A stretch of DNA of 62,484 nucleotides, taken from positions 1 through 62,484 of the forward strand of contig JBKECO010000015.1 in assembly GCA_047974745.1 (NCBI GenBank), given 5' to 3'. Positions within the stretch are counted from its first letter, which is position 1; each line of letters starts with the position of its first letter. The notes under the pieces are model-generated. The model was not told the origin of the DNA. It worked only from the letters and a program-made list of their open reading frames with translations, and searched no databases. Below are positions 17,839 through 25,457 of the stretch, one piece after another. The stretch comes from JBKECO01 sp047974745 (GTDB lineage Bacteria; Bacillota; Clostridia; Lachnospirales; Lachnospiraceae). The translations under genes and the position numbers were made by a program.

Positions 17839-19326
17839 ATGAAGATTGATTTTGAGTATGGAAATGGGACACTAAGTGCAGAGCTGCCGGATACAACAGA
17901 TGTATTTATACCTGGTGAAACGGTAAAGGATCCTGCATTTATTCCAGAGGATCAGTTAAAGGATGCTTACAGAGTAAGCTTGGACAATCCAATAGGAATG
18001 GAGCCCGTGAAAAAACTTGCTCATAAAGGAAATAAAGTAGTATTCATTGTTCCTGATCGTGTAAAAGGCGGTGAGCAGGCTACCAGTCATAGAAAAATGA
18101 GTATTGCTATTCTGCTGGAGGACTTGTTTGAAGCTGGAGTAGAAAAGAAGGACATTCTTTTTATCATATCCAACGGTCTTCATGCAAGAAGTAAAGAAGC
18201 GGATGCAAGGGCAATTTTTGGAGAAGCGATCTTCAATGAATTCTATCACACAGGACAGATATTCAGTCACGACAGCGAAGATAAAGACAATATGGTCGAT
18301 CTGGGTGTGACGCATCGGGGCGATCCTGTTCATATGAGTCGATTCGTTTATGAATGTGATATCCCAATTTTGATTGGTCATGTTCAGGGAAATCCATATG
18401 GTGGTTATTCCGGCGGCTATAAGCACAGTGCCACAGGTATTACGAACTGGCAGAGCATTGCGAGCCATCATGTACCTTCTGTCATGCACAGAGGAGATTT
18501 TACACCGGTCAATGGGAATAGTCTGATGCGCCATAAATTTGATGAGATCAGCATGCATATGGAAGAGAAAATGGGACATCCCTTTTTCTGCTGTGACGCA
18601 GTTCTTGATACACAATCCAGGCAAATTGCAGTTTTTTCGGGCTATGCAAAGGTCATGATGCCCGAAAGCTGGAAGGTCGCAGATAAGAGAACCTACGTAC
18701 ACTGGGCTGAGAAAAAATACAACGTTCTTGTATTTGGAATGCCTCAGAAGTTCCATTATGGTGACGGAATGGGAACAAATCCTATCATGATGATGCAAGC
18801 ACTGAGCGCCCAGATCCTAAGGTTTAAAAGGATTCTCGCTGAGAACTGCGTGATCATTTGCTCCTCACTATGTAATGGTTATTTTAATGACGATTTGTGG
18901 CCATACTTGAGACCGCTCTATCAGGAGTTCCAAAGAAACCATATGAACATATTGCCGGATATGAACCGCTTAGGCGAATATTATGCACGGAATAACGAAT
19001 TTATCGAAAAATATCGGTTCACCAATGCATTTCATCCATTTCATGGTTTTTCCATGATGTCATGCGGTCATATTGCTGAAATGAATACCAGTGGGATCTA
19101 CATTGTAGGTGCACAGGATCCAGGCTATGCAAGAGGCATGGGACTAAAGACAAGAGCCAGCTTTGAAGAAGCGCTTGAAGATGCAAAGAAGATCGTGGGA
19201 GACAAGCCCAATGTTCTTGCACTGCCAATGACATTTAAAAAATCCGCAGTTCATCTGTGCATGAAGGATCCTTCTCAGAACAGCATGGATGCCTATGGCA
19301 ATAAAATGGGCTGTGGCTGTTGCTGA
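17839..19326 (+). CDS. LarA-family nickel-dependent 2-hydroxyacid racemase/epimerase
   Basis: Member of the DUF2088/LarA superfamily, 495 residues (lactate racemase is about 425). These cytoplasmic enzymes use the nickel-pincer cofactor to racemise or epimerise alpha-hydroxyacids such as lactate, malate, gluconate or short-chain hydroxyacids. Seen here: the N-terminal DVFIPGE segment, LHARSKEADARAI, a His in LIGHVQGNPYGGYSGGYKH followed by the Lys expected to hold the cofactor, and SHHVPSV. The protein ends in CGCC, which is odd. The cofactor-building genes larB, larC and larE are not in the window, so they must be elsewhere. It is the last gene of the operon and is followed by a terminator. 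Confidence 0.83.
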   Translation: MKIDFEYGNGTLSAELPDTTDVFIPGETVKDPAFIPEDQLKDAYRVSLDNPIGMEPVKKLAHKGNKVVFIVPDRVKGGEQATSHRKMSIAILLEDLFEAGVEKKDILFIISNGLHARSKEADARAIFGEAIFNEFYHTGQIFSHDSEDKDNMVDLGVTHRGDPVHMSRFVYECDIPILIGHVQGNPYGGYSGGYKHSATGITNWQSIASHHVPSVMHRGDFTPVNGNSLMRHKFDEISMHMEEKMGHPFFCCDAVLDTQSRQIAVFSGYAKVMMPESWKVADKRTYVHWAEKKYNVLVFGMPQKFHYGDGMGTNPIMMMQALSAQILRFKRILAENCVIICSSLCNGYFNDDLWPYLRPLYQEFQRNHMNILPDMNRLGEYYARNNEFIEKYRFTNAFHPFHGFSMMSCGHIAEMNTSGIYIVGAQDPGYARGMGLKTRASFEEALEDAKKIVGDKPNVLALPMTFKKSAVHLCMKDPSQNSMDAYGNKMGCGCC

Positions 19327-19398
19327 AAAAATAGTACTTGCAACCTTAAATAACGCTTTTTTACAAATCTATAGAAATGCAACGTACATACAGAATCC

Positions 19399-19439
19399 AC
19401 AGTCTGTTAGACGATAGGCTCGTCTTTCAGGCTGTTTTT
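19399..19439 (+). terminator. Strong terminator of the NitT/TauT-LarA operon
   Basis: Nested stem: acagtctg (19399-19406) with caggctgt (19428-19435) outside, and agacga (19409-19414) with tcgtct (19420-19425) inside, followed by T residues. It lies 73 nt after the last stop codon. Confidence 0.85.
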
Positions 19440-19536
19440 CGGATTTTGGGGCTTTTTTCTTTTAATTGATTAGAAGGAGTGATAAAATAGAAGCAGATGT
19501 ATACACACGAATTGAAAACAGGGAGGTATCAGTGAA

Positions 19537-20652
19537 ATGCCTGATGTAAATGAAAATTTAAGACTTGATTCGGATATGGATCATACAAACATGAAACAGT
19601 CGGATATGGATCGTGCAAACATGAAACAGTCGGATATGGATGCTGATGATATAAGACCATCCCTGGAACAAAGCGAGATGCAGGAAAGTGTACAGATTCA
19701 AAAATATCTTTGGGCGAAAGAACAACTGCAAAGAAAAAGAGAACAGGAAGATCAGATTCTTGAGCAGATGAAACAGGAGGAGCGAATTCTTCAGGATATT
19801 GGCAATGATATGAACGAGAATATCGCACATACCAGAGACGGTCGTCTCTATCAAGATCAAATCCAATCTCGGGTGGAACGTCAGATCTATGAAATGCATG
19901 ATTTGAGTCACGATAAGTTAGAAGGAATGCGGGAGTATAAAAATGCTTATTACCGCGGCTTTGCACTGGCGATGTTTATACTGTCAATCGCAGTGACAGC
20001 CTGTGCCGGATATCTTTATGGACTGACATCACAGCTTTGTCTGGTACTGGCATTACTGACAGCAACCGAAGCAGCGTTACTGGTTCATAATGAAAGAGGA
20101 ATCTGGATATGGCGAATGATAAGTAAAGTCATAAATGTTTTTATGCTTCCACTGATTTTGCTGCTTTTTATCGCCTATCAAAATCAAATAGTGTTGTATG
20201 ATATGATTCTTGCATATGGAATCTATGCTGTAGGAGGCATCCTTATAATAGCAACGGCTGCCTACTTTACCTATAATCCTTATCGTGGATATCGAAGAAG
20301 TATCAAAGAAGCAAAAAGTACCTTGCGCATTCTGGCAAAAAAAGCAAAAAAGGAAGTTAGAAGGAACCAGAAATCAAGAGCAAGACAAGAAATCAAGGAC
20401 GAAAAACTTCGGCTCAAGAGAGAGAAGATAGAAGCAAAAATTCAAAGAAAAGTCGATGCAAAAGAAGCCAGAAGGCTGAGAAAAGAAGAAGAAAAAGAAG
20501 CTAAGGTTAATAAGAAAGCAGCAGAAAAAGAAGCAAAGCTTCAAAAGAAATCTGAAAAAAAGGAATCATTTGTTAATGAAGTACAATCCGATGAGACAGA
20601 TGCCAACTCCGAGGATTTTGTTGCGAGTGATTTGCTCATGATAAAGCATTAG
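19537..20652 (+). CDS. Coiled-coil membrane protein of unknown function with 10-residue repeats
   Basis: 371 residues, family not recognised. The N-terminus carries 2.4 copies of a ten-residue repeat (SDMDxxNMKQ) and a charged, glutamine-rich helix. Four membrane segments follow (about 144-166, 168-186, 196-215, 219-242). The remainder is a basic, Lys/Glu/Arg-rich coiled coil. The last ~29 codons run antisense into the neighbouring DMT transporter gene, so the C-terminal tail is dictated by the opposite gene. GGAGG lies upstream of the ATG. It may organise or anchor something at the membrane, but no function is claimed. Confidence 0.7.
   Translation: MPDVNENLRLDSDMDHTNMKQSDMDRANMKQSDMDADDIRPSLEQSEMQESVQIQKYLWAKEQLQRKREQEDQILEQMKQEERILQDIGNDMNENIAHTRDGRLYQDQIQSRVERQIYEMHDLSHDKLEGMREYKNAYYRGFALAMFILSIAVTACAGYLYGLTSQLCLVLALLTATEAALLVHNERGIWIWRMISKVINVFMLPLILLLFIAYQNQIVLYDMILAYGIYAVGGILIIATAAYFTYNPYRGYRRSIKEAKSTLRILAKKAKKEVRRNQKSRARQEIKDEKLRLKREKIEAKIQRKVDAKEARRLRKEEEKEAKVNKKAAEKEAKLQKKSEKKESFVNEVQSDETDANSEDFVASDLLMIKH
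19570..19641 (+). repeat. 30-bp tandem repeat inside a coding region
   Basis: Two full copies (19570-19599, 19600-19629) and a 12-bp partial copy of a unit beginning tcggatatggat. The period is 30 bp, so copy number can vary without a frameshift. Confidence 0.9.
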
Positions 20653-20991
20653 CCCAACAAAAATCAGTGCTACAGAAACAAAGGCACTCTGGATTATGGA
20701 AGCCATACTGACTTGCCAACCCGCCTTGTAGGCATAAATAAATCCCACTTCAAGGCCAACAATGACAAGTCCAAGAACAAATGGTGCCCAGTTCAGTTTG
20801 CTGTATTCACGAAGCAGATTTCCATTTTTGTTCAAAGCAAAATACATGATAAATGAAATGACAGCGCCCACAGCATAGGTTATTGTCAATGATGCCATGG
20901 GATGCATTGCGTGCGGAACTGACTTTGCACAGATCTGATATAAAATGTTAGAAATAATTACAAGTACGATAGGCCAAATATATGATACCAT
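20566..20991 (-). CDS. Half-size DMT/EamA-family transporter
   Basis: Small integral membrane protein, 141 residues with about five hydrophobic segments. It matches a single EamA half (opening SYIWPIVLVIISNILYQICA, ending GVGICLIGLYFINK). Like SMR-type proteins it would need to dimerise. The family exports drugs, small cations or metabolites. It is preceded by a promoter and a ~50-nt leader with an intrinsic terminator, so expression is probably controlled by attenuation. Its 3' end overlaps 87 nt of the convergent coiled-coil gene. Confidence 0.8.
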   Translation of the reverse strand: MVSYIWPIVLVIISNILYQICAKSVPHAMHPMASLTITYAVGAVISFIMYFALNKNGNLLREYSKLNWAPFVLGLVIVGLEVGFIYAYKAGWQVSMASIIQSAFVSVALIFVGLMLYHEQITRNKILGVGICLIGLYFINK

Positions 20992-21011
20992 AAAAAATCT
21001 CCTTAATCTCG

Positions 21012-21062
21012 AAAAAAACAGTCCTGCTTAATTAGCCTGACTGTTGGTAGGTGCTCACCCAT
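21012..21062 (-). promoter_or_regulatory. Short leader RNA with attenuator hairpin; possible guanidine-type riboswitch
   Basis: Between the promoter and the DMT gene lies a ~50-nt leader. Its 3' half is an intrinsic terminator: arms acagtc/gactgt (21018-21023 and 21039-21044 on the plus strand), an inner gct/agc stem, then seven U. The 5' half (GGGUGAGCACCUACC) can fold on itself. Small efflux transporters of this type are often under guanidine riboswitches, and the size would suit the short mepA (guanidine-IV) class. I cannot verify the consensus, so the ligand is a guess; the attenuator is directly visible. Confidence 0.5.
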
Positions 21063-21068
21063 AGAGAT

Positions 21069-21097
21069 AATATAGCATATTTTCGATCAATCGTGAA
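21069..21097 (-). promoter_or_regulatory. Promoter of the DMT transporter gene
   Basis: Minus strand TTCACG (21097-21092), a 17-bp spacer, and TATATT (21074-21069). Transcription would start near 21062, immediately before the structured leader. Confidence 0.6.
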
Positions 21098-21119
21098 GTT
21101 GGAAATTATAGATTCACTT

Positions 21120-21146
21120 GACAGCCGCATTTGGCTGTCTTTTTTT
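21120..21146 (+). terminator. Rho-independent terminator
   Basis: Perfect 7-bp stem gacagcc/ggctgtc with a 6-nt loop and seven T. It would stop plus-strand transcription coming through the coiled-coil gene. Confidence 0.85.
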
Positions 21147-21304
21147 ATCACAGGAAAGTACTCCTATGATAAAAAAACGCTCCTCGAGGATGCGCCCGCC
21201 ACAATAAGGTGGAATGCCGCTTAGCGGCCTGTGGCGGCGCAAAAAAGTGTTTCTCCCTCAAGACTGAGTGGCAGGGGGAGCTGATGTGTCGAAGACACTT
21301 TTTT
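21144..21304. ncRNA. Highly structured intergenic element (candidate RNA or dispersed repeat)
   Basis: Several nested hairpins are packed in 160 bp. They are: tatcacagga/tcctatgata (21146-21170); cgctcc/ggatgcg around tcga (21178-21194), preceded by seven A and therefore a terminator on the minus strand; gcccgccac/gtggcggcgc (about 21193-21240) enclosing gccgctta-gcggc; tctccct/agggggag (21251-21280); and gtgtc-gaa-gacac followed by T6 (21286-21304), a plus-strand terminator. GC content is far above the surroundings. It resembles intergenic repeats that I recall from Lachnospiraceae genomes. Coding potential is absent. Confidence 0.5.
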
Positions 21305-21395
21305 ATGAAAACAAAGGATTAACACCGACTATCTGTTTTCAAATAACATGATAAAAACGATTGAAAAATCAAACCCAAGGTGATAGTGTATTTAT

Positions 21396-21409
21396 ATGAA
21401 ACGTTTCAT
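21396..21409. promoter_or_regulatory. LacI-type operator before the DUF4432 gene
   Basis: ATGAAACGTTTCAT is a perfect 14-bp palindrome with central CG. It matches the half-site TGAAACG repeated before the sugar transporter at 22583-22606, so both are probably bound by the same LacI-family protein. Confidence 0.75.
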
Positions 21410-21428
21410 ATCTATGGAGGGGTATAAA

Positions 21429-22475
21429 ATGAACAAGAAGGAACTTTACCAATATATCGGCAGCATGCAGCAGCTTGCATTTGTTCGTCCGATTACTTTT
21501 AATGAGGGAAGAGCAAAGGGCATTCAGGGATTTGACATTAAGAATGGGGATCTTCGGTTTCAGGTCGCAGGAGATAAATGCCTGGATATCATTGACTTCA
21601 ATTATAAAGGAGTAAATATAAATTTTTTGTCTAAGCAGGGTTTGATCGGACGTGCTGATTATGATACACATGGGGAAGAAGGAGTCCGTAGCCTTATGGG
21701 AGGTCTGCTGTTTACATGTGGACTTGAAAATACCTGTATTCCCTGTCAGATCGGGGATACTAGTTATCCAATGCATGGACGCATTCGCTCCACACCTGCT
21801 GAACATATAAATTCGGATGCCTGTTGGAATGAGGATGACTATGTCATGTCGGTTAGCGGAGAGATGCGGGAAGCAGAAATCTTCGGAAAAAACCTCACAC
21901 TGAAAAGAACTATTCAAACAAAATATGGTGACAAATCAATCTATCTTACAGATCTAATTGAAAACTCAGGATATCAAGACGAGCCAATGATGATTTTGTA
22001 TCATTTCAATTTTGGATACCCCTTATTGGATGAAGATGCGGTCATATTGCTGCCAACCTACGGAGCAAAACCAAGGGATAAAAATGCACAAAAAGATGCG
22101 GATAAATGGAATCAAATGGAAGCACCTATTGTTCAGGAGCCGGAAAGAGTTTATTTGCATGAATTATACTCTGATGTAGATGGGAATACATTTGCCTGTC
22201 TATATAATTTGAGAATGGAACTAGGAGTCAGAATCAGTTTTAATAAAAAGTACCTTCCGAGATTTGTACAATGGAAATCGATTGCTGCAAGCGATTATGT
22301 CATGGGGCTTGAACCTACGAATTCAGATGTATATGGAAGAGCTCATGAAGGAGAAGCTATACATAAAATCCCACCTTTTGGAAAGGAAACGATCGATATA
22401 AAAATCACAATTCTGGAAGGGAAAGAAGATTACGAGAGGACACTTGCTGAGATCAAACATCTGCTTTCAATGTAA
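21429..22475 (+). CDS. DUF4432 family protein (aldose-1-epimerase-like fold)
   Basis: About 348 residues with the galactose-mutarotase-like beta-sandwich pattern of DUF4432. Visible segments are GIQGFDIKNGDLRFQVAGDKCLD, read in parts near residue 30; a conserved MHGRIRSTPAEH near 118; and LEPTNSDVYGR near 300. Such proteins sit next to sugar transporters and may interconvert sugar anomers or isomers; enzymatic proof is limited. The start is moved to 21429 because an earlier ATG (21396) lies inside the operator and the ribosome site GGAGGGG is at 21417-21422. It is probably coregulated with the transporter genes that follow. Confidence 0.8.
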   Translation: MNKKELYQYIGSMQQLAFVRPITFNEGRAKGIQGFDIKNGDLRFQVAGDKCLDIIDFNYKGVNINFLSKQGLIGRADYDTHGEEGVRSLMGGLLFTCGLENTCIPCQIGDTSYPMHGRIRSTPAEHINSDACWNEDDYVMSVSGEMREAEIFGKNLTLKRTIQTKYGDKSIYLTDLIENSGYQDEPMMILYHFNFGYPLLDEDAVILLPTYGAKPRDKNAQKDADKWNQMEAPIVQEPERVYLHELYSDVDGNTFACLYNLRMELGVRISFNKKYLPRFVQWKSIAASDYVMGLEPTNSDVYGRAHEGEAIHKIPPFGKETIDIKITILEGKEDYERTLAEIKHLLSM

Positions 22476-22540
22476 TGATCACCGAAACGTGCTTATCCGT
22501 CCCTGTGCTATATTTTCTTGAAAAATTTTAAAAATATAAA

Positions 22541-22606
22541 TTGTGATTTTCCTCGAAATATGGTAGAATTCTAATTAGTAAATGAAACGATTCATGAAAC
22601 GATTCA
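22541..22606 (+). promoter_or_regulatory. Promoter with tandem LacI-type operators before the sugar ABC genes
   Basis: TTGTGA (22541-22546), a 17-bp spacer and TAGAAT (22564-22569). Two adjacent direct copies of TGAAACGATTCA follow at 22583-22594 and 22595-22606, just downstream of the expected start point, a position suited to repression. Confidence 0.65.
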
Positions 22607-22673
22607 AGCAAGGGAAGAATCAGTAAAAGAATCAGAGAAAGAATCACTATGGAGAGGTGTAAGGAGGGGCAAT

Positions 22674-23846
22674 ATGAAACGAAAAGGTATCGCATTACTA
22701 ATGATGTGTGCTATGGGGGTTAGTTTATTGGCTGGTTGTGGCGGAAGTACGACGGCATCCTCAGAAAGTTCCGGTGGATCTGAAACAACGGCTGCATCGT
22801 CGGAGGTATCAAGCGAAGCATCTACTGAGGCAGTATCAGAAGAGGCTGTTGATACAGCAGGCACACTAATCGGCGTGGCAATGCCAACACAGTCGCTGCA
22901 GAGATGGAATCAGGATGGCGAAAATTTATTGATGTATTTGACTGAGATGGGTTATGAAGTCGATCTGCAATATGCCGATAACGAAGTGGAGCAGCAGGTC
23001 TCACAGATTGAGAACATGATTACGAAAGGTGCAAAGGTTCTAATTATAGCACCTGTGGATGGAGGCTCATTATCTTCTGTTCTTCAGGAAGCAAATGATG
23101 CTGGAATCAAAGTCATCGCACATGACAGGTTTATAACTGGTACGGAATATGTGGACTGTGTTGGTACATTTGATAATAACAAAGTCGGAACATTACAAGG
23201 TGCATATATCGTAGAGGCACTTGATCTGGCCAATGCAACAGAGCCATTTAATATTGAAATCGTAGCAGGATCACTTGACGATGATAATGCAGCATATTTC
23301 TTGGCAGGTGCAATGGCAGAAATCCAACCTTATCTTGATGATGGAACACTGATCGTACAGTCTGGTCAGACAACGAGAGAGCAATGTGCAACGGATGCAT
23401 GGGCAACAGATGCTGCGCAGGCTAGAATGGATAACATTCTTACAGCGTATTATTCAGATAAGACTCTGGATGCTGTATTATGCTCGAATGACTCGACTGC
23501 ATTAGGTGCAGAATCAGCATTAAAATCAGCTGGCTATGGTTCATCTGATATGCCAATGCCAGTCATCACGGGCCAGGATTGTGATATTGCTAATGTGAAG
23601 GCTATGATAGCTGGAGAACAGTCAATGTCAGTATTTAAAGATACGAGAGCGTTGGCAGAAGTTGTTGCCGGTATGGCAGACACGTTTGTAAAGGGTGGAA
23701 CACCAGAATATAATGATACGACGACATATAATAACGGTGCTAAAGTAGTGCCTGCATATGCACTCGATCCAATTGTAGTAACGATTGACAACTATAAAGA
23801 AATGTTAGTTGATTCTGGCTACTATACAGAAGATGAATTAAAGTAA
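22674..23846 (+). CDS. chvE: Multiple-monosaccharide ABC transporter substrate-binding lipoprotein (ChvE-like)
   Basis: Extracellular sugar receptor of the pentose/hexose-binding (type I PBP) class. The lipobox is SLLAGCG, followed by a Ser/Thr/Glu-rich linker and a domain starting TLIGVAMPTQSLQRWNQDG. Landmarks are VLIIAPVDGGS, VIAHDRFI, a central VDCVGTFDNNKVG, and VITGQDCDIANVKAM. This matches ChvE of the ChvE-GguAB (MmsAB) systems that import several aldoses such as arabinose, galactose, glucose or xylose. AAGGAGGGG precedes the ATG. It is the first gene of a three-gene transporter operon under tandem LacI-type operators. Confidence 0.87.
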   Translation: MKRKGIALLMMCAMGVSLLAGCGGSTTASSESSGGSETTAASSEVSSEASTEAVSEEAVDTAGTLIGVAMPTQSLQRWNQDGENLLMYLTEMGYEVDLQYADNEVEQQVSQIENMITKGAKVLIIAPVDGGSLSSVLQEANDAGIKVIAHDRFITGTEYVDCVGTFDNNKVGTLQGAYIVEALDLANATEPFNIEIVAGSLDDDNAAYFLAGAMAEIQPYLDDGTLIVQSGQTTREQCATDAWATDAAQARMDNILTAYYSDKTLDAVLCSNDSTALGAESALKSAGYGSSDMPMPVITGQDCDIANVKAMIAGEQSMSVFKDTRALAEVVAGMADTFVKGGTPEYNDTTTYNNGAKVVPAYALDPIVVTIDNYKEMLVDSGYYTEDELK

Positions 23847-23853
23847 CTTCAAC

Positions 23854-23884
23854 ATGGAAGGTGGATATTATATTCACCTTCCAT
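23854..23884 (+). promoter_or_regulatory. Intercistronic hairpin after the sugar-binding protein gene
   Basis: Ten-bp perfect stem atggaaggtg/caccttccat with an 11-nt loop and no U run. Such stems after binding-protein genes commonly stabilise the upstream message and reduce downstream expression. Confidence 0.6.
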
Positions 23885-23916
23885 AACATATTCAGATCCA
23901 ATTTGGGGGCATTCTT

Positions 23917-25455
23917 ATGGAAACAGTATTATTGGAAATGCAGAATATCACAAAAGAATTTCCAGGAGTAAGAGCACTTGATAATGTTAATATTAAAGTG
24001 AAAAAAAGTTCGATTCATGCTCTTGTTGGGGAAAACGGAGCAGGTAAGTCCACATTGATGAAGGTATTAAGCGGCGTATATCCTCATGGTGATTATCAGG
24101 GCAAGATCACTTATATGGGAGAGGAGTGCAAATTTCGCGATATCAGGGATAGTGAGCAAAAAGGGATCGTAATCATCCATCAGGAGCTTGCTTTGATTCC
24201 GCAGCTTTCGATCATGGAAAATATTTTTTTGGGAAATGAACAAAGTAATATGGGTATTATAAATTGGGAGCGAAGCAGATTTGAAGCCATTAAGCTCATG
24301 GAGCTAGTAGGACTTAAAGAGAAACCAGAGACATTGGTCAACCATATCGGAGTCGGTAAACAGCAGCTGGTGGAGATTGCAAAAGCACTTTCTAAGAAAG
24401 TGGAATTGTTGATCTTAGACGAGCCGACAGCAGCACTTAACGATGATGACAGTGAGAAATTACTGGATCTGATCGTCAGACTGAAGCAAGAGCATGGTCT
24501 GACAGGTATTATTATTTCACATAAGCTTGCGGAAGTGACAAAGATCGCCGATGAGATTACGATCATACGGGATGGAAGCACGGTCGAGACACTGATTGCA
24601 GGGAATAATGAGATATCGGAAGAACGTATCATTCGTGGTATGGTGGGACGTGAATTGAATAATTTGTATCCTTTAAGAGAAAGTAAGATCGGTGATGTAC
24701 GATTTGAGATAAAGGACTGGGTCGTATATTCTCCGGAATATAAAGACGACATGGTCATTAAGCATATCAACATGAATATACGCAGAGGTGAAGTCGTTGG
24801 AATAGCAGGGCTGATGGGAGCAGGACGTACAGAATTCGCAATGAGTGTATTTGGCAGATCCTACGGCTCAAAAGTAATCGGTAAGGTATTTAAAGATGGA
24901 AAAGAAATTGATACGAGTTCTGTTTCATCAGCAATCGAAAATGGGATTGCCTATCTGACAGAGGATCGCAAAAAACTTGGTCTGATTCTGCATGACAGCA
25001 TCCGAGTAAATATTTCTCTGCCAAGTCTGAAAAAATTGTCAGATCAGGGAGTGATCAATGAACATGAAGAAGTAAAAATTTCAGAAGAATACCTGAAAAA
25101 GCTAGAGATCAAAACTCCTGGCATTCAGCAAAATGTATACAACCTTTCTGGCGGAAATCAACAAAAAGTATTGTTTGCAAGATGGATCTTTGCAGAACCT
25201 GATCTCCTTATCCTCGATGAGCCGACAAGAGGCATTGATGTGGGAGCAAAATATGAAATATACAATATCATCAACCAGCTTGCACAGGAAGGGAAAAGTG
25301 TAGTTGTGATTTCTTCAGAACTGCCAGAGGTTCTTGGCGTTAGTGACAGGATCTATGTTATGAATGAGGGGAAAATAACCGGAGAATTCACAAAAGAAGA
25401 GGCGAGCCAGGAGAATATTATGCGATCTATCATACAGAGTGACAGGAGAAATTAA
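23917..25455 (+). CDS. mmsA: Multiple-monosaccharide ABC transporter ATPase (two domains)
   Basis: Sugar-type fused ATPase, 512 residues with two nucleotide-binding domains. The first has Walker A GENGAGKS, signature VGVGKQQLVEIAKAL (degenerate LSGGQ, usual in this family) and LLILDEPTAAL. The second has GLMGAGRT (a degenerate Walker A, usual here), intact LSGGNQQK and LLILDEPTRGID. Organisation and length fit GguA/MmsA/XylG. It drives import with the following permease and lies 70 nt after the receptor gene. Confidence 0.92.
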   Translation: METVLLEMQNITKEFPGVRALDNVNIKVKKSSIHALVGENGAGKSTLMKVLSGVYPHGDYQGKITYMGEECKFRDIRDSEQKGIVIIHQELALIPQLSIMENIFLGNEQSNMGIINWERSRFEAIKLMELVGLKEKPETLVNHIGVGKQQLVEIAKALSKKVELLILDEPTAALNDDDSEKLLDLIVRLKQEHGLTGIIISHKLAEVTKIADEITIIRDGSTVETLIAGNNEISEERIIRGMVGRELNNLYPLRESKIGDVRFEIKDWVVYSPEYKDDMVIKHINMNIRRGEVVGIAGLMGAGRTEFAMSVFGRSYGSKVIGKVFKDGKEIDTSSVSSAIENGIAYLTEDRKKLGLILHDSIRVNISLPSLKKLSDQGVINEHEEVKISEEYLKKLEIKTPGIQQNVYNLSGGNQQKVLFARWIFAEPDLLILDEPTRGIDVGAKYEIYNIINQLAQEGKSVVVISSELPEVLGVSDRIYVMNEGKITGEFTKEEASQENIMRSIIQSDRRN

Positions 25456-25457
25456 AT

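Noticed and set aside
17956..18798. 280-codon open frame on the minus strand
   Set aside because: It lies wholly inside the LarA-family gene on the opposite strand, has no ribosome site and encodes a Cys/His/Ile-rich sequence typical of antisense shadows.
21003..21062. 19-codon leader peptide before the DMT transporter
   Set aside because: The ATG would be at the extreme 5' end of the transcript with no ribosome site; the stretch is better explained as a folded leader with a terminator.
21396..21428. Upstream ATG for the DUF4432 gene
   Set aside because: It falls inside the perfect operator palindrome and the ribosome site lies downstream of it; ATG 21429 is the better start.
24180..24773. 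197-codon minus-strand frame
   Set aside because: Antisense to the sugar ATPase gene, Ser-rich composition, no family resemblance.
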